44,151 nucleotides of DNA from Discostella pseudostelligera (lineage: Eukaryota; Bacillariophyta; Thalassiosirophyceae; Thalassiosirales; Thalassiosiraceae). Location: the NCBI GenBank assembly GCA_036940085.1, contig JALLBK010000335.1, positions 1-44,151 of the forward strand. The letters are read 5' to 3'. The notes below the pieces were generated by a model that saw only the letters and a program-made list of their open reading frames with translations, was not told the origin of the DNA and made no database searches. The position numbers and the translations under genes are program-made. Below, piece by piece: positions 10,597 through 19,497 of this stretch; position 1 is the first letter of the stretch; each line of letters begins with the position of its first letter.

Positions 10597-12441
10597 CTAA
10601 TCCAACCAATTCAAACTCCTGTCAACGGCCTTATTCCAGCCTCTCCAGCATCTATCCCTTTCGGCAGCTGACATAGTTGGTTTCCATGTTGTGTCCGCTC
10701 TCCACATCTTACTAATCTCATCCAAGTCTCCCCACACTTTGACGGCAAGCCCAGCAGCGAACGCGGCTCCGAGTCCCGTCGTCTCCAAGTACTCAGGTCG
10801 AACCACCGGCACGTCCAAGATATTAGACTGAAACTGCATCAGGAACCTGTTTGCAGTGGCCCCGCCATCTACCCGCATTTCCTTTAGATGAACATTCGAA
10901 TCGAGCATCATGGCATCGAATACTTCTCTCGCTTGATAGGCAGAGGACTCAAGTGCAGCTCGAACGATATGAGCTTTCGTATGAGAAGCTGTTAGTCCGA
11001 CCATACAGCCGCGTGCATCGGGACGCCAATGAGGAGCAAAGAGACCGCTAAATGCCGGAACCAGATACATATTTTCATTTGATGAAACTGAAAGCGCAAG
11101 AGATTCAGTTTCAGAGGCCGAACTGATCAGTTCGACGCGGTCTCGTAGCCATCCGATGGTAGAGCCTGAGAAAGCAACACTTCCCTCTAACGCATAAATC
11201 GGGGCATGATTCGCAATCTGATAGGCAACCGTCGTGAGAAGCCCTTTCACGCTAGGGGTTGGTTTGTCTCCGGTGTTCATCATGAGGAATAACCCCGTCC
11301 CGTAAGTACATTTTGCCTCCCCTGGTAGGAAACATGATTGGCCAAACAATGCTGCTTGTTGGTCGCCAAGTATCGATCCAACAACAACATTCGCAAGGGC
11401 AAACCTATTCTCAACATTGGGGCAAGGAATTCCTCGTATATTTCCGATGGATTCGTCACTCGATGGAACAATCTTTGGCAATGCAGTTGAAAGAGGAATT
11501 GTCCCCTCCGTTGGACAATTTTTCCAACAGTCGCTGCCACCACAAACCGCGGACACTAAACTTTCATCCCAATTCATCGCTTCTAAATCCATGAACAACC
11601 ACCTGCTCGCATTGGATACATCAGTTTTGAATTCTCCACCCTCATGTGCCAACCGTTCATTATTCTCCATTTCTGCAGTACTTCGCTTGTATCCGGTCAA
11701 CATGTAGAGTAGCCAAGTATCCACAGTACCAAATCGCACATGTCGACGTTCGGTTTCAGACGTGAAATCTTGCTGCAAATTAGGAATATTGTCGATCAAC
11801 CAGCGAACCTTCGTCCCAGCGAAGTAGCTAGCAATGGGGAGACCAGTTTTAGATCGCAATGCATCTTTTGCATCAGGATATTCTGCAGCCGACGTCGAGT
11901 TTTCAGACATTATTGTGTCAGCCACCTTCGCAGTTCGAGTGTCATCCCAAACAATCGCATTGTAATACAATCGTCCCGTCCTGTCATTCCAGCAAACTGT
12001 GGTCTCCCTTTGGTTAGTGATGCCCACGGCCTTGATCAGTGTAGGACCATCACTGCCAGAGAGACCAGAAGTCAAATCAAGTCCATGCTTCGCTAGTTCT
12101 TCGAAAGTGCGAGAGATACAAGTAGCGACCGAATCCCAGATTGCAAATGGATCATGCTCATGCCAGCCGACGCAAGATGCAGTGTCATTGTACGGACTAT
12201 TTGTTGGGAAACATTGCTCGAACTCCACTTGAGCTGTAGAGAGCATACATCCATCGGATGTCACAAAGAGGAAACGCGAGGAGGAAGTGCCTTGATCGAT
12301 GGCGCCAACCAGCGATCGCTCAGGATGAGACGACGAGCCTAGAAATGAAGAAAGGATAGATTGGTTGATGGTGACTTTGCAATCATAAGTGGGCTTGGTC
12401 TCGGTCGTCATGATGTCGATGGGGAAGTGGGATAGTATCAT
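10597..12441 (-). CDS. Glycerol kinase
   Basis: Phosphorylates glycerol to glycerol 3-phosphate with ATP. Single exon, 614 residues from the ATG at 12441, or 604 from the in-frame ATG at 12411 (MTTETKPTYD). Bacterial GlpK is about 500 residues, so this has a roughly 50-residue N-terminal extension plus internal insertions. FGGY-kinase landmarks in order: GAIDQGTSSSRFLFV (phosphate 1), AVGITNQRETTVCW, NAIVWDDTRT (glycerol site), GSILGDQQAALFGQSCF with the catalytic Asp in GDQQAAL, KCTYGTGLFLMMNTG, FSGLFAPHWRPDARG, and MRVDGGATANRFLMQFQ (adenosine site). No clear targeting peptide is seen, so it is probably cytosolic, serving glycerol uptake or lipid turnover. It converges with the glycosyltransferase and diverges from the DUF1289 gene. 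Confidence 0.95.
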   Translation of the reverse strand: MILSHFPIDIMTTETKPTYDCKVTINQSILSSFLGSSSHPERSLVGAIDQGTSSSRFLFVTSDGCMLSTAQVEFEQCFPTNSPYNDTASCVGWHEHDPFAIWDSVATCISRTFEELAKHGLDLTSGLSGSDGPTLIKAVGITNQRETTVCWNDRTGRLYYNAIVWDDTRTAKVADTIMSENSTSAAEYPDAKDALRSKTGLPIASYFAGTKVRWLIDNIPNLQQDFTSETERRHVRFGTVDTWLLYMLTGYKRSTAEMENNERLAHEGGEFKTDVSNASRWLFMDLEAMNWDESLVSAVCGGSDCWKNCPTEGTIPLSTALPKIVPSSDESIGNIRGIPCPNVENRFALANVVVGSILGDQQAALFGQSCFLPGEAKCTYGTGLFLMMNTGDKPTPSVKGLLTTVAYQIANHAPIYALEGSVAFSGSTIGWLRDRVELISSASETESLALSVSSNENMYLVPAFSGLFAPHWRPDARGCMVGLTASHTKAHIVRAALESSAYQAREVFDAMMLDSNVHLKEMRVDGGATANRFLMQFQSNILDVPVVRPEYLETTGLGAAFAAGLAVKVWGDLDEISKMWRADTTWKPTMSAAERDRCWRGWNKAVDRSLNWLD

Positions 12442-12527
12442 TGATTATGATGCCGATACCGATTGTCATTGCGCTGATATCATTGTCGCGTCGACCGTCG
12501 ACCTTCGATGCGTTGAAGATTGTCTTG

Positions 12528-12662
12528 GCAAAGATTTGGCGGGAAAGCGACTAAGATACTTAGATTTGGCGGGAAAAGATATCTTAAAGATATGGCGGGA
12601 AAGTGACAAAGATATGGCGGGAAAGTTAGAAGACGGCGGTGAGGCAAAGATTTGGCGGGAGA
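12528..12662 (+). promoter_or_regulatory. Array of five GGCGGGA elements between glycerol kinase and DUF1289 gene
   Basis: Five same-strand sites: GATTTGGCGGGAAA at 12533 and 12563, GATATGGCGGGAAA at 12589 and 12611, and GATTTGGCGGGAGA at 12649. Their starts are 30, 26, 22 and 38 bp apart. The first and last are in the long form GGCAAAGATTTGGCGGGA. AAGATACTTAG and ATATCTTAAAGATAT lie between sites. The array is about 120 bp from both flanking starts (12411 and 12783). Confidence 0.65.
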
Positions 12663-12782
12663 GGCAATCTTCATCTTCAACCTCGCTCGGTGGCCATCGA
12701 TTCGACCGTCTGCTCTCTAGAGGAGTATGGTACTTAATTTCATTCAATGATGATATCCATCGAGATCCAGCTGGCTTCATCG

Positions 12783-13283
12783 ATGAGCGGAGGTAAATAT
12801 TCGCTCGCACTACAGGTTTATCTTATACCTTTCCTCGTTTATGGCGTCGTGCGACGAGTAGATGCATTCGAGCACCGATCGTACAGTATTTGCCATCGAC
12901 ACCGTCGTCCCGTACAAGTCACCGTCGGGCCCTTGACCACTCGAGCCGTGCTCGGTGGTCCATCCGAAGAGTACCCGGCTGATTATTCTGTTATCCACAA
13001 TTCTTCAAGCAATTCACGTGGTGTACCTGCCTCCCCGTGTAATCGAATATGTCGATACAATGCTGCGTTCTACGACGGATTGGTCTGCATTGGTTGTTTT
13101 CGCGAAGCTTATGAAATAAAAATGTGGAATTCAATGACAAATGCGCAAAAATCTATGACTTTATTAGATGCAATTGATCGCTGCTCCGATGACTCCATGG
13201 GTTACAGTTTTGATGGTGCTGTTACGCTAAACGAGTTGAATCATCAGTACGTATACTGGTCGAATTTGGAAGAGACGGGCTGA
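12783..13283 (+). CDS. Plastid-type DUF1289 (predicted Fe-S/metal binding) protein
   Basis: About 166 residues from the ATG at 12783; an in-frame ATG at 12747 adds 12 residues and would weaken the signal peptide. The N-terminus MSGGKYSLALQVYLIPFLVYG ends in VDAFEH, an ASAF-like cleavage site followed by a basic stretch, so plastid import is likely. The C-terminal half is a DUF1289 domain with the four-cysteine pattern SPCNRICRYN...GLVCIGCFRE, then EIKMWNSMTNAQKSMTLLDAI. Bacterial members are small proteins annotated as predicted Fe-S proteins; their biochemical role is not established. The acidic tail after the domain is specific to this protein. It is divergent from glycerol kinase. Confidence 0.82.
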   Translation: MSGGKYSLALQVYLIPFLVYGVVRRVDAFEHRSYSICHRHRRPVQVTVGPLTTRAVLGGPSEEYPADYSVIHNSSSNSRGVPASPCNRICRYNAAFYDGLVCIGCFREAYEIKMWNSMTNAQKSMTLLDAIDRCSDDSMGYSFDGAVTLNELNHQYVYWSNLEETG

Positions 13284-13720
13284 TTGATTCGCATGTAATT
13301 GAATTGGGGTACACAAGAATCTGTTCGATTGGTGAATCAGTACATTAGAAATGGTAATTGCCATCACAGCAACCAACATCTTTCGGTGGAAGATATGCGA
13401 TAGTCATGTTCGCATGTAGCAGACGGAAACGATTGGCACGTACCACCACTGGAATGTCGATGATTAGCCAATATAGTTCGCCTTTTCTACTCTCGGCGTC
13501 ATTATTTCCTCAATCGGTTGGGTTTCCCGGTGATCGACTACTCAATGGCAGGGCATTGTCAGCTACCAAACACAATGCAAATTAATGTTGCATTATCTGT
13601 CTCGGAACGAAACTGAGTCTTCTCCTTCGTAATAAAAGTTGCTGCATCTGTGAGGTTCTTCACGGAAGCAAGTATTTCTCCTAGGTGACACGATCTTGAA
13701 ATGTGAAAAATGCAACCTGA
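13284..13720 (-). other. Spacer with possible additional minus-strand exons
   Basis: Downstream on the minus strand of the small gene at 13721-14083, an open frame around 13680-13565 (containing EILASVKNLTDAATF) could join through a GT...CAG pair to a further frame. That frame contains ANRFRLLHANMTIAYLPP and ends near 13346. Both read like protein, but I could not find a legal splice linking them to the upstream gene. On the plus strand this is the 3' region of the DUF1289 gene. Confidence 0.25.
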
Positions 13721-14083
13721 TCAATGTATCAGGATTTTGCATCTAATCTCGCCGACAATCGATTTGTTGAGTGAGCTATCTTGGGTCCAACCGAAGCAAA
13801 ACAAGTCATCTGCTTTATCTTCAAATGCAATGAGTTCGATGATATCGAGTTAGAGAAATGAAGTGTATGACAGGAATGTTGCCTCACCTCTAATTGCGGC
13901 TTTGATATCTTCACCATGGGTCGCAGCAGGCACTAGCTCGTATCGGTAGCCGATGAACCGGTCCGTCATCTTCCAACTGTCCGGTACGCCAACACTCATT
14001 ACACGTGCGGGTTGGAAGAGGAGCAGGATCAGGCATGTCGCTAGAGCGGAGTGGTGCTCTACGTATTGGTATTGTTTCATCAT
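13721..14083 (-). CDS. Small secreted or ER-type hypothetical protein (model uncertain)
   Basis: Two exons, 14083-13888 and 13818-13721, are joined by a 69-nt intron with GTGAGG donor and TTTGAAG acceptor, giving about 97 residues. The splice keeps one frame and has the size typical of this window. The N-terminus from the ATG at 14083 resembles a signal peptide (SALATCLILLLFQPARVMS). The rest includes DRFIGYRYELVPAATHGED and, across the junction, AAIRDKADDLFCFGW, then SIVGEIRC. The KA...GW...VxGExRC spacing faintly recalls acylphosphatase, but the usual GxVQGVxFR loop is absent, so I do not assign it. The stop at 13721 may not be the true end, because coding-like sequence continues downstream. 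It is not known to be expressed. Confidence 0.35.
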
Positions 14084-14363
14084 GCAGAGGCAACCATGAT
14101 CGCGAACATCGAACTCAATGAAAACAAAAAAATTGAAGTTCTTGCGAGTTCGAGTGAGATGACGATACAATTTTAAAATTTGCTTCATCATTTATGGTAC
14201 AAATCAAATGATGAGTACAATTTTAATTTACAATACGAACAACAGACGTGTAGATCGTCTGGAGAATTGGGGTTGGAGATATAATACAGCGCAGCTGCCC
14301 TGCATATGAATTGTACAACTCAATGAAATATGAAGCTAAACATGAGTCTCGGGACGAAGTCTC

Positions 14364-14981
14364 CTACCGTTCCTTCATACCATTGTTGTCGACGTCGTCG
14401 ACGACATCATGAAAGTCGTGTCGGATCGGGATGAAGCAGTGCCCGTAAAATCTCATTGATAAAAGTGGCGATCGTGGAGGTTCCGTTTCAGTCCTCATCG
14501 AGAGCTTGATTGAAGTGGGCAAGGGTGGCATGTCATCGTCTACTTCCTCGGTTACATCGTCGGGCGAACCAGGCGGTGCTAAATGAAGACACGACAACGA
14601 GAGAGAGAGTTCACGGTTCGGCTGAGAGCATACACGAGATATGAAGTCGTCCTCTTCATCTTCTTTGAATCTCTCGTATTTTAATTTCGACATGCCCCAG
14701 TTGCCGACGATTGGGGCTTTCAAGATCTTGGGGTTCAGGATGGAATGACCAGTGTTTATCTCGTGCCAAATGAAATCAGGAGCAGGCTCGATTTCGTCGG
14801 GCATTTTCGCAAAGCATCGAGATGCTGGGAGTGGTGGAGAATACGAGTGCCCATTGGGCATAGTACTCGCCGGCGGTGGTGAGGAGTAGCGACGGTTTTG
14901 GCTTGAGTTGGAGGAATCTCCTTCAGTTTCTTTCGTCGTCATGCTTGAATTGTTCTTGGACAATCTACCCACATGTAGCAT
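14364..14981 (-). CDS. Hypothetical Ser/Pro-rich protein
   Basis: An open frame of about 205 residues from the ATG at 14981. It is largely disordered: Ser/Asn/Pro-rich at the start, a more conserved-looking middle (PAPDFIWHEINTGHSILNPK, then GNWGMSKLKYERFKEDEEDDF), an acidic patch (EEVDDDMPPLP) and an Asp/Val-rich end. There is no signal peptide or membrane segment. A possible 57-nt in-phase intron (GTGTATG at about 14635 to TTTAG at about 14579) would shorten it by 19 residues. No E2F-like site precedes it. The family is not recognised; the gene call rests on frame length and composition. Confidence 0.45.
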   Translation of the reverse strand: MLHVGRLSKNNSSMTTKETEGDSSNSSQNRRYSSPPPASTMPNGHSYSPPLPASRCFAKMPDEIEPAPDFIWHEINTGHSILNPKILKAPIVGNWGMSKLKYERFKEDEEDDFISRVCSQPNRELSLSLSCLHLAPPGSPDDVTEEVDDDMPPLPTSIKLSMRTETEPPRSPLLSMRFYGHCFIPIRHDFHDVVDDVDNNGMKER

Positions 14982-16492
14982 GGTCAATAAAATGAACTAT
15001 TATTATCAAGTCTCGTGCATCTTGAAATAGTAGTAATTGGTTTGGGTTTGGTTTCATGATAATAGGTTGCAACAAAGAACAATGATTATGATGGCATATT
15101 GATATTGACATGCACATCATGGCACATCGTCGTACAAAAGCCAATCGGAATTTCCAGAAGATTCGCCCCCCCCGGTAAAACATCTTGTTTTGCAAGCCGA
15201 AACTGAGCAATATTAGCGATACTGGTCACAGTGATATCGTAGGATAAATAGCCAAAATAGGTACAATATTGTGGTGTCACACACATCATCTGCGATTCAT
15301 GATGTGTTTCTTTGTGCCTTCCCACACAGACATCATTGATCATTGGCCATCATTGATCTTCATGATGATGCTGCTGGTATCATAATGCATAGCACACAGC
15401 AAGAGGAGGAACAATGAGATGGGGGGCGGGGAGCTGATGATTTTCCAGCTTCCAGAGCGCATCCACTCCTTGACCACCATGGTATCATAGATACTATGGG
15501 GTGGAATGTTTTCCGTGCATCAGCCATCTCTCATTTCATGTGACAGTTGGAGTTGGAGGTGCTGACAAGACGTGACAAACTTGACAAAAACAAAAGCTGC
15601 CACCAAAACAAGCATTTTGAGCTGGTCAGTTCTCAGTTCACCGGCCGCCAGCTGGAAGCTGGCCATCTCTCCCGCCAATACTTTGGCGATTTTTTGTTAT
15701 GGATTTTCTCGTGCTGTGTTTCTCGCTTCTTTCTGCCGTCTGCCCTCTCCCGTCTCCAGCCCTAGCCAGCAACACGCAGACCGCGAGCCGCCGCGCCGAA
15801 GCCTGCCGCCAGCCGCCTGCCGCCCGAAGCCCGAACCGTATGGTATGGTAGTAGCCTGTAGTGGCAACAGACACCATCCACCAACCACCGCCACCATTGC
15901 CTTGCCCACCGACCATCGCAGGCAATCCAATTGATCGGTAGTAGCTATCGGCAGCGTTGCGGCGGGGTTCCCCGAAGGCCGCTAGTTTCACTCGCAATAT
16001 CGCTATCTACCCGGGACGCGCTGCGAGACGGGAGACAGAGACGGTGAGTAACAAATCGAGAAGGGTGTAGGGTGAAATAATCATGAGAATTGTGCTGGGA
16101 AGGGAGGTAGTTCCCATTTTGTATCATAATATCTAGTAAAGGGAAGCCGTGCGCGTATTGGTCGTTTCGATTTGGCGTCCATATTATCTTCGGTGAATGA
16201 GCATTTTTTCGTGGAGCCCAGGCGATTGGCGGAGCGTCGGGGGCATTGGTTTCAACTTTGATAGATTTCTTGCCAATTGCAATGCTGAAACGCAATCATT
16301 TCATTGCAATTCTCCATTCAGCGCTTGACCAGAATGAGTTGTGCGATCTGATTTCTGCTGCATTCATCTAACAACAATGCTCATTTAATATATTTGATTC
16401 GTCTCGTCTCACTGACCTAGGTCCTAGGCGGGTCATTGAATTAGAGTGGAAAAGGCAAAGGGCAGATACTCCGTCTAGGAATAAAGGGAAGA
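14982..16492. other. Long intergenic region, probable LARP promoter and 5' leader
   Basis: About 1.5 kb with no convincing gene. A TCTCCCGCCAATA site (15668-15680, the E2F-like element on the minus strand) is followed by TTTGGCGAT. A GTGAGT donor at 16044 and a CTGACCTAG acceptor at 16420 could define a 377-nt intron in the 5' leader of the La-related gene. That would bring the promoter site effectively closer to its start (inference). Pro/Arg/Ala-coding frames around 15640-16000 look like GC-rich leader, not protein. A CCTAGGTCCTAGG palindrome overlaps the acceptor. Confidence 0.4.
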
Positions 16493-19155
16493 ATGCAATC
16501 AGAAATGACAGACCGAAGCAGTGGAGGAAATGATCAACCACTCATTTTTACCACGGAGATTGATGCAAGTCAGGAAAGCGTCTACACCCGCTTGCGAACT
16601 CAAGTAGAATTCTACTTCTCGCCCAAAAATCTCTCCCGTGACACCTATCTACGCAAAATGCTCACATCGGAGCATATGGATATGCCCACTCCCCGCCCTG
16701 CACAGTATATGTGCCCCGTGGGTATAATTACAAACTTTCCGAAGGTCAAGGATATATGCTCCCAATTTAGTCCGCGGCTGCAAAAGGAACCGGCAGTATT
16801 ACTCCTGGCGAGGGCATTGGAAGGGAGCAATAGTGTAGTTAGCATGAGTTCGGATGGGAATTGGATTGGTCCGGTGAATCAGATTTTACCCCCACCAACG
16901 GTACTGGGGGTGCCACCTGCTGGAATGGAAGGCGCCATGGGACAGCAGCTGCCACCGAGGATTCCACCTCAATTTCCACCACATGGATATCAGCATCCAC
17001 CACCGGTAGTTGACAGCATGTCGAATCCCATGCATCATGGGATGATGGGAATGGTTCCCCCACCTCCTCCGCCCCCCGTGCCTGTTCAGCAGAGGCAACA
17101 GTTACATCGAGGAGAGGGTCAGGGCTTCATGTACCAAACGCAGCAGCAGGAGCGCTCCTCACCCTTGGGATCCGAAAGTCCCTCGTCGACATCTTTGGAA
17201 TCTCTGCCACAGCACCAACAACAGCAGCAGGCCTACGTTAGCAATTTGCCACCGTCTTCCTCCAAAAATTCTGTTGGTGGTACTCAAGCATCCCTCTCTT
17301 CCATGTCAGATCTGGGTGCGAAGGGTGGGCAGCCAATTCCTTTCATGGGACCGCAGGGTGGTGGCGATTCATCATTCCCCTCGGGGCCATCACCTCCAGC
17401 TTCAATGATGACAGATCATGCAAACGCACCACCTCCCAATACTATACCTCCGCCATTACGAATGTTTCCGCCGCTTTATCCCTGGCCTCCTGGGGGGTTG
17501 CAGCAACCGCCGCAACCATTCCCTTATTATCATCCACAGCAAATGCAACATGCAATGATGTACTCTCAGCAGGGTGGTGTGCCTCCGCAGCAAATGCAGC
17601 AGATACCACCTTATCCGACGTATTCTCAGATGGGGTTTGGAGTTCCGCACCCGCCTCCACAACAATTCAGTTATCCCCCTCCGTTTCCTCCATACCAAGG
17701 AATGCAACAATACGTTGACTATGGCGGAGGAGGAGGGGTGCAGTATCATGGATATCCTCCGCCACCACCCCCTCACCCTTCCCAGTTCCACGACAATAGA
17801 TATTTAGACGCGCCAGGAGGCTACTTTCATAACAACGATCAGCACCAGCATTACGGTGGAGGAGGGCAGAAGAAGCGAGTTGAGAAAAAGAAGCACAAGA
17901 ACAATCAGCAACCTCAACAACAATATCATCAGCAGCAGCATAATCACCAACGAGACTCGTATGGTTCTAGCACATCGGGCACTACAGGATCAAAGAATAA
18001 TGAAAGTGAGGGTCATCAAAATAATTTTCAACGACGCGGTTCGTCCCCAACGCCGCCAATTGGTGAACACCATCGTGGGGGAAGTGGGGGGAATAAATTC
18101 AAGAAGAGTGGGAGTGGAGAACAGCATTCCCAGTACAGAGGAGATAATAACAATCCGTCGCCGTCGGGATTTAATAACAGATCCTATAATAGGCAGAAAC
18201 AGCAGCAGCATCATCAACATAGCGATCGATCGTCGAGTAGTGATGCAATTCTGTCAACTTCTTCGAGCAGTCAGCAGCAACGGAAAAGTAAGGCAGATGA
18301 AAATAAAGAGATTTTTTCGTCGTCAGACTTTCCAGGCTTGGGAGGGGGGGGAGCCGACGTGCAGCAGCTGCAGTTAAGCGACAAGAAACCGAACAGTAAT
18401 TTGGTTGGTTATGCGAGTGCACTGTTGAAGAAGAAGGATGTACCAAAAGCGGGAGAGTCGAAACCCAACGTCGGCAAAAGTACGGCATCTACTAGCCCAC
18501 CGAAGTCAGCACCATCCCCGACCATGAAAAAGGCTGAAAATCAGAGCCACGACACAGAAGAGATTGGGCAGGAAATACAAGCCGGGTTGCAGGAACTTAG
18601 TCTCGTTGAGAATGATGGTAATATTCATGCCGACAGTAAGCAACGTGAGCTATCGCACGGTCAGGACAACGATGCCAATAACGAAGTTGAAGTTTGTCGT
18701 ACGTCGACAGGTGCCGCCGGTTTGGGTTCTGAACAAACTGAGACCAATAATTCTGTGTCTATTTCTCCAGCGAGACCTGGTAGCGGAGGAAGAGATGTTA
18801 AGCACGAATCGGAGCACTCAACGTCAGAGTCCTTATCATCATTATCTCAGCCAGTCATCGATGTCTTCAATTCTGATGAATTTCCTGTTCGAGAATCGTC
18901 CGAAGCAACTGGTAATGTAGCTGCCGGAGGAACGTTGCCACCAACTGAGAGTGCAGCGCAACCATCTGAAGTGCCAACTTATCCACATAGCACGCATCCC
19001 GATGTACAGCCTAAACCAACTGGAGCATGGGGAAGTAGACGATTGTTTGCGGATGTAAGTTTGTTCAATGCTACATTTCCCAACGAACTAATTTTTATCG
19101 ACACAGCTAACGACAGCCCTTGTCTGATATGAAGGTAATAAAGGATCAAAGATGA
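16493..19155 (+). CDS. La-related protein with La motif and long Pro/Gln/Asn-rich low-complexity tail
   Basis: An RNA-binding protein of the LARP superfamily, probably acting in mRNA translation or stability. Residues about 31-127 form the La motif: TRLRTQVEFYFSPKNLSRDT carries the conserved aromatic and polar RNA-end-binding residues, then TNFPKVKDI and LLARALEGSNSVV. About 20 extra residues sit between the second and third helices (SEHMDMPTPRPAQYMCP). No RRM is seen. The remaining 730 residues are low-complexity: PPPPP and QQQ tracts, YGGGGQ repeats, basic KKRVEKKKHK, then Ser/Asp-rich sequence with a SSSDFPGLGG motif. Exon 1 ends at 19054 (GTAAGT). The acceptor is either 19106 or 19116; the second gives a final PLSDMKVIKDQR and about 866 residues. 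Without splicing it ends at 19132. Confidence 0.8.
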
Positions 19156-19497
19156 TTCAACGGTAAACGGTTCTTTTTATGAAAGGAATGAGGATTTTGT
19201 GTTTCCTGCCGACCAAACACTCTCGATCGGATGATTTCTCTGTGGCTTGCTGTGTGACGTCGGAATCCCCATCAGGCTCCGCCGTTCAGCTATTCATTTC
19301 TACAGCACATCCAATACACAATTCGGTTATCATTATTATTGTGTGAATGAGTTGAATAAAGCGATAACAGCAACCATTATTCTCTCTATCCGATCTGCCT
19401 TCAACATTCTTGGGGTTGCATTTTTTTCATTTTAAATTTTCGAACGTGAAAAGCAAACCTCATTCACAAACAACTCTCATGACCATCGCATGCTCTC
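19156..19497. other. Intergenic spacer
   Basis: About 340 bases between two plus-strand genes. It contains the La-related 3' region and the promoter of the cysteine-rich gene. There is no GGCGGGA element and no coding frame. T-rich near 19420. Confidence 0.5.

Noticed and set aside
15638..15997. Pro/Arg/Ala-rich frames on both strands
   Set aside because: Biased composition on both strands and no splice-supported structure; more likely GC-rich leader or promoter sequence.
17442..18488. Several long minus-strand and alternate-frame ORFs over the La-related gene
   Set aside because: They are shadows of Gln/Pro/Ser-rich repeats in the true frame.
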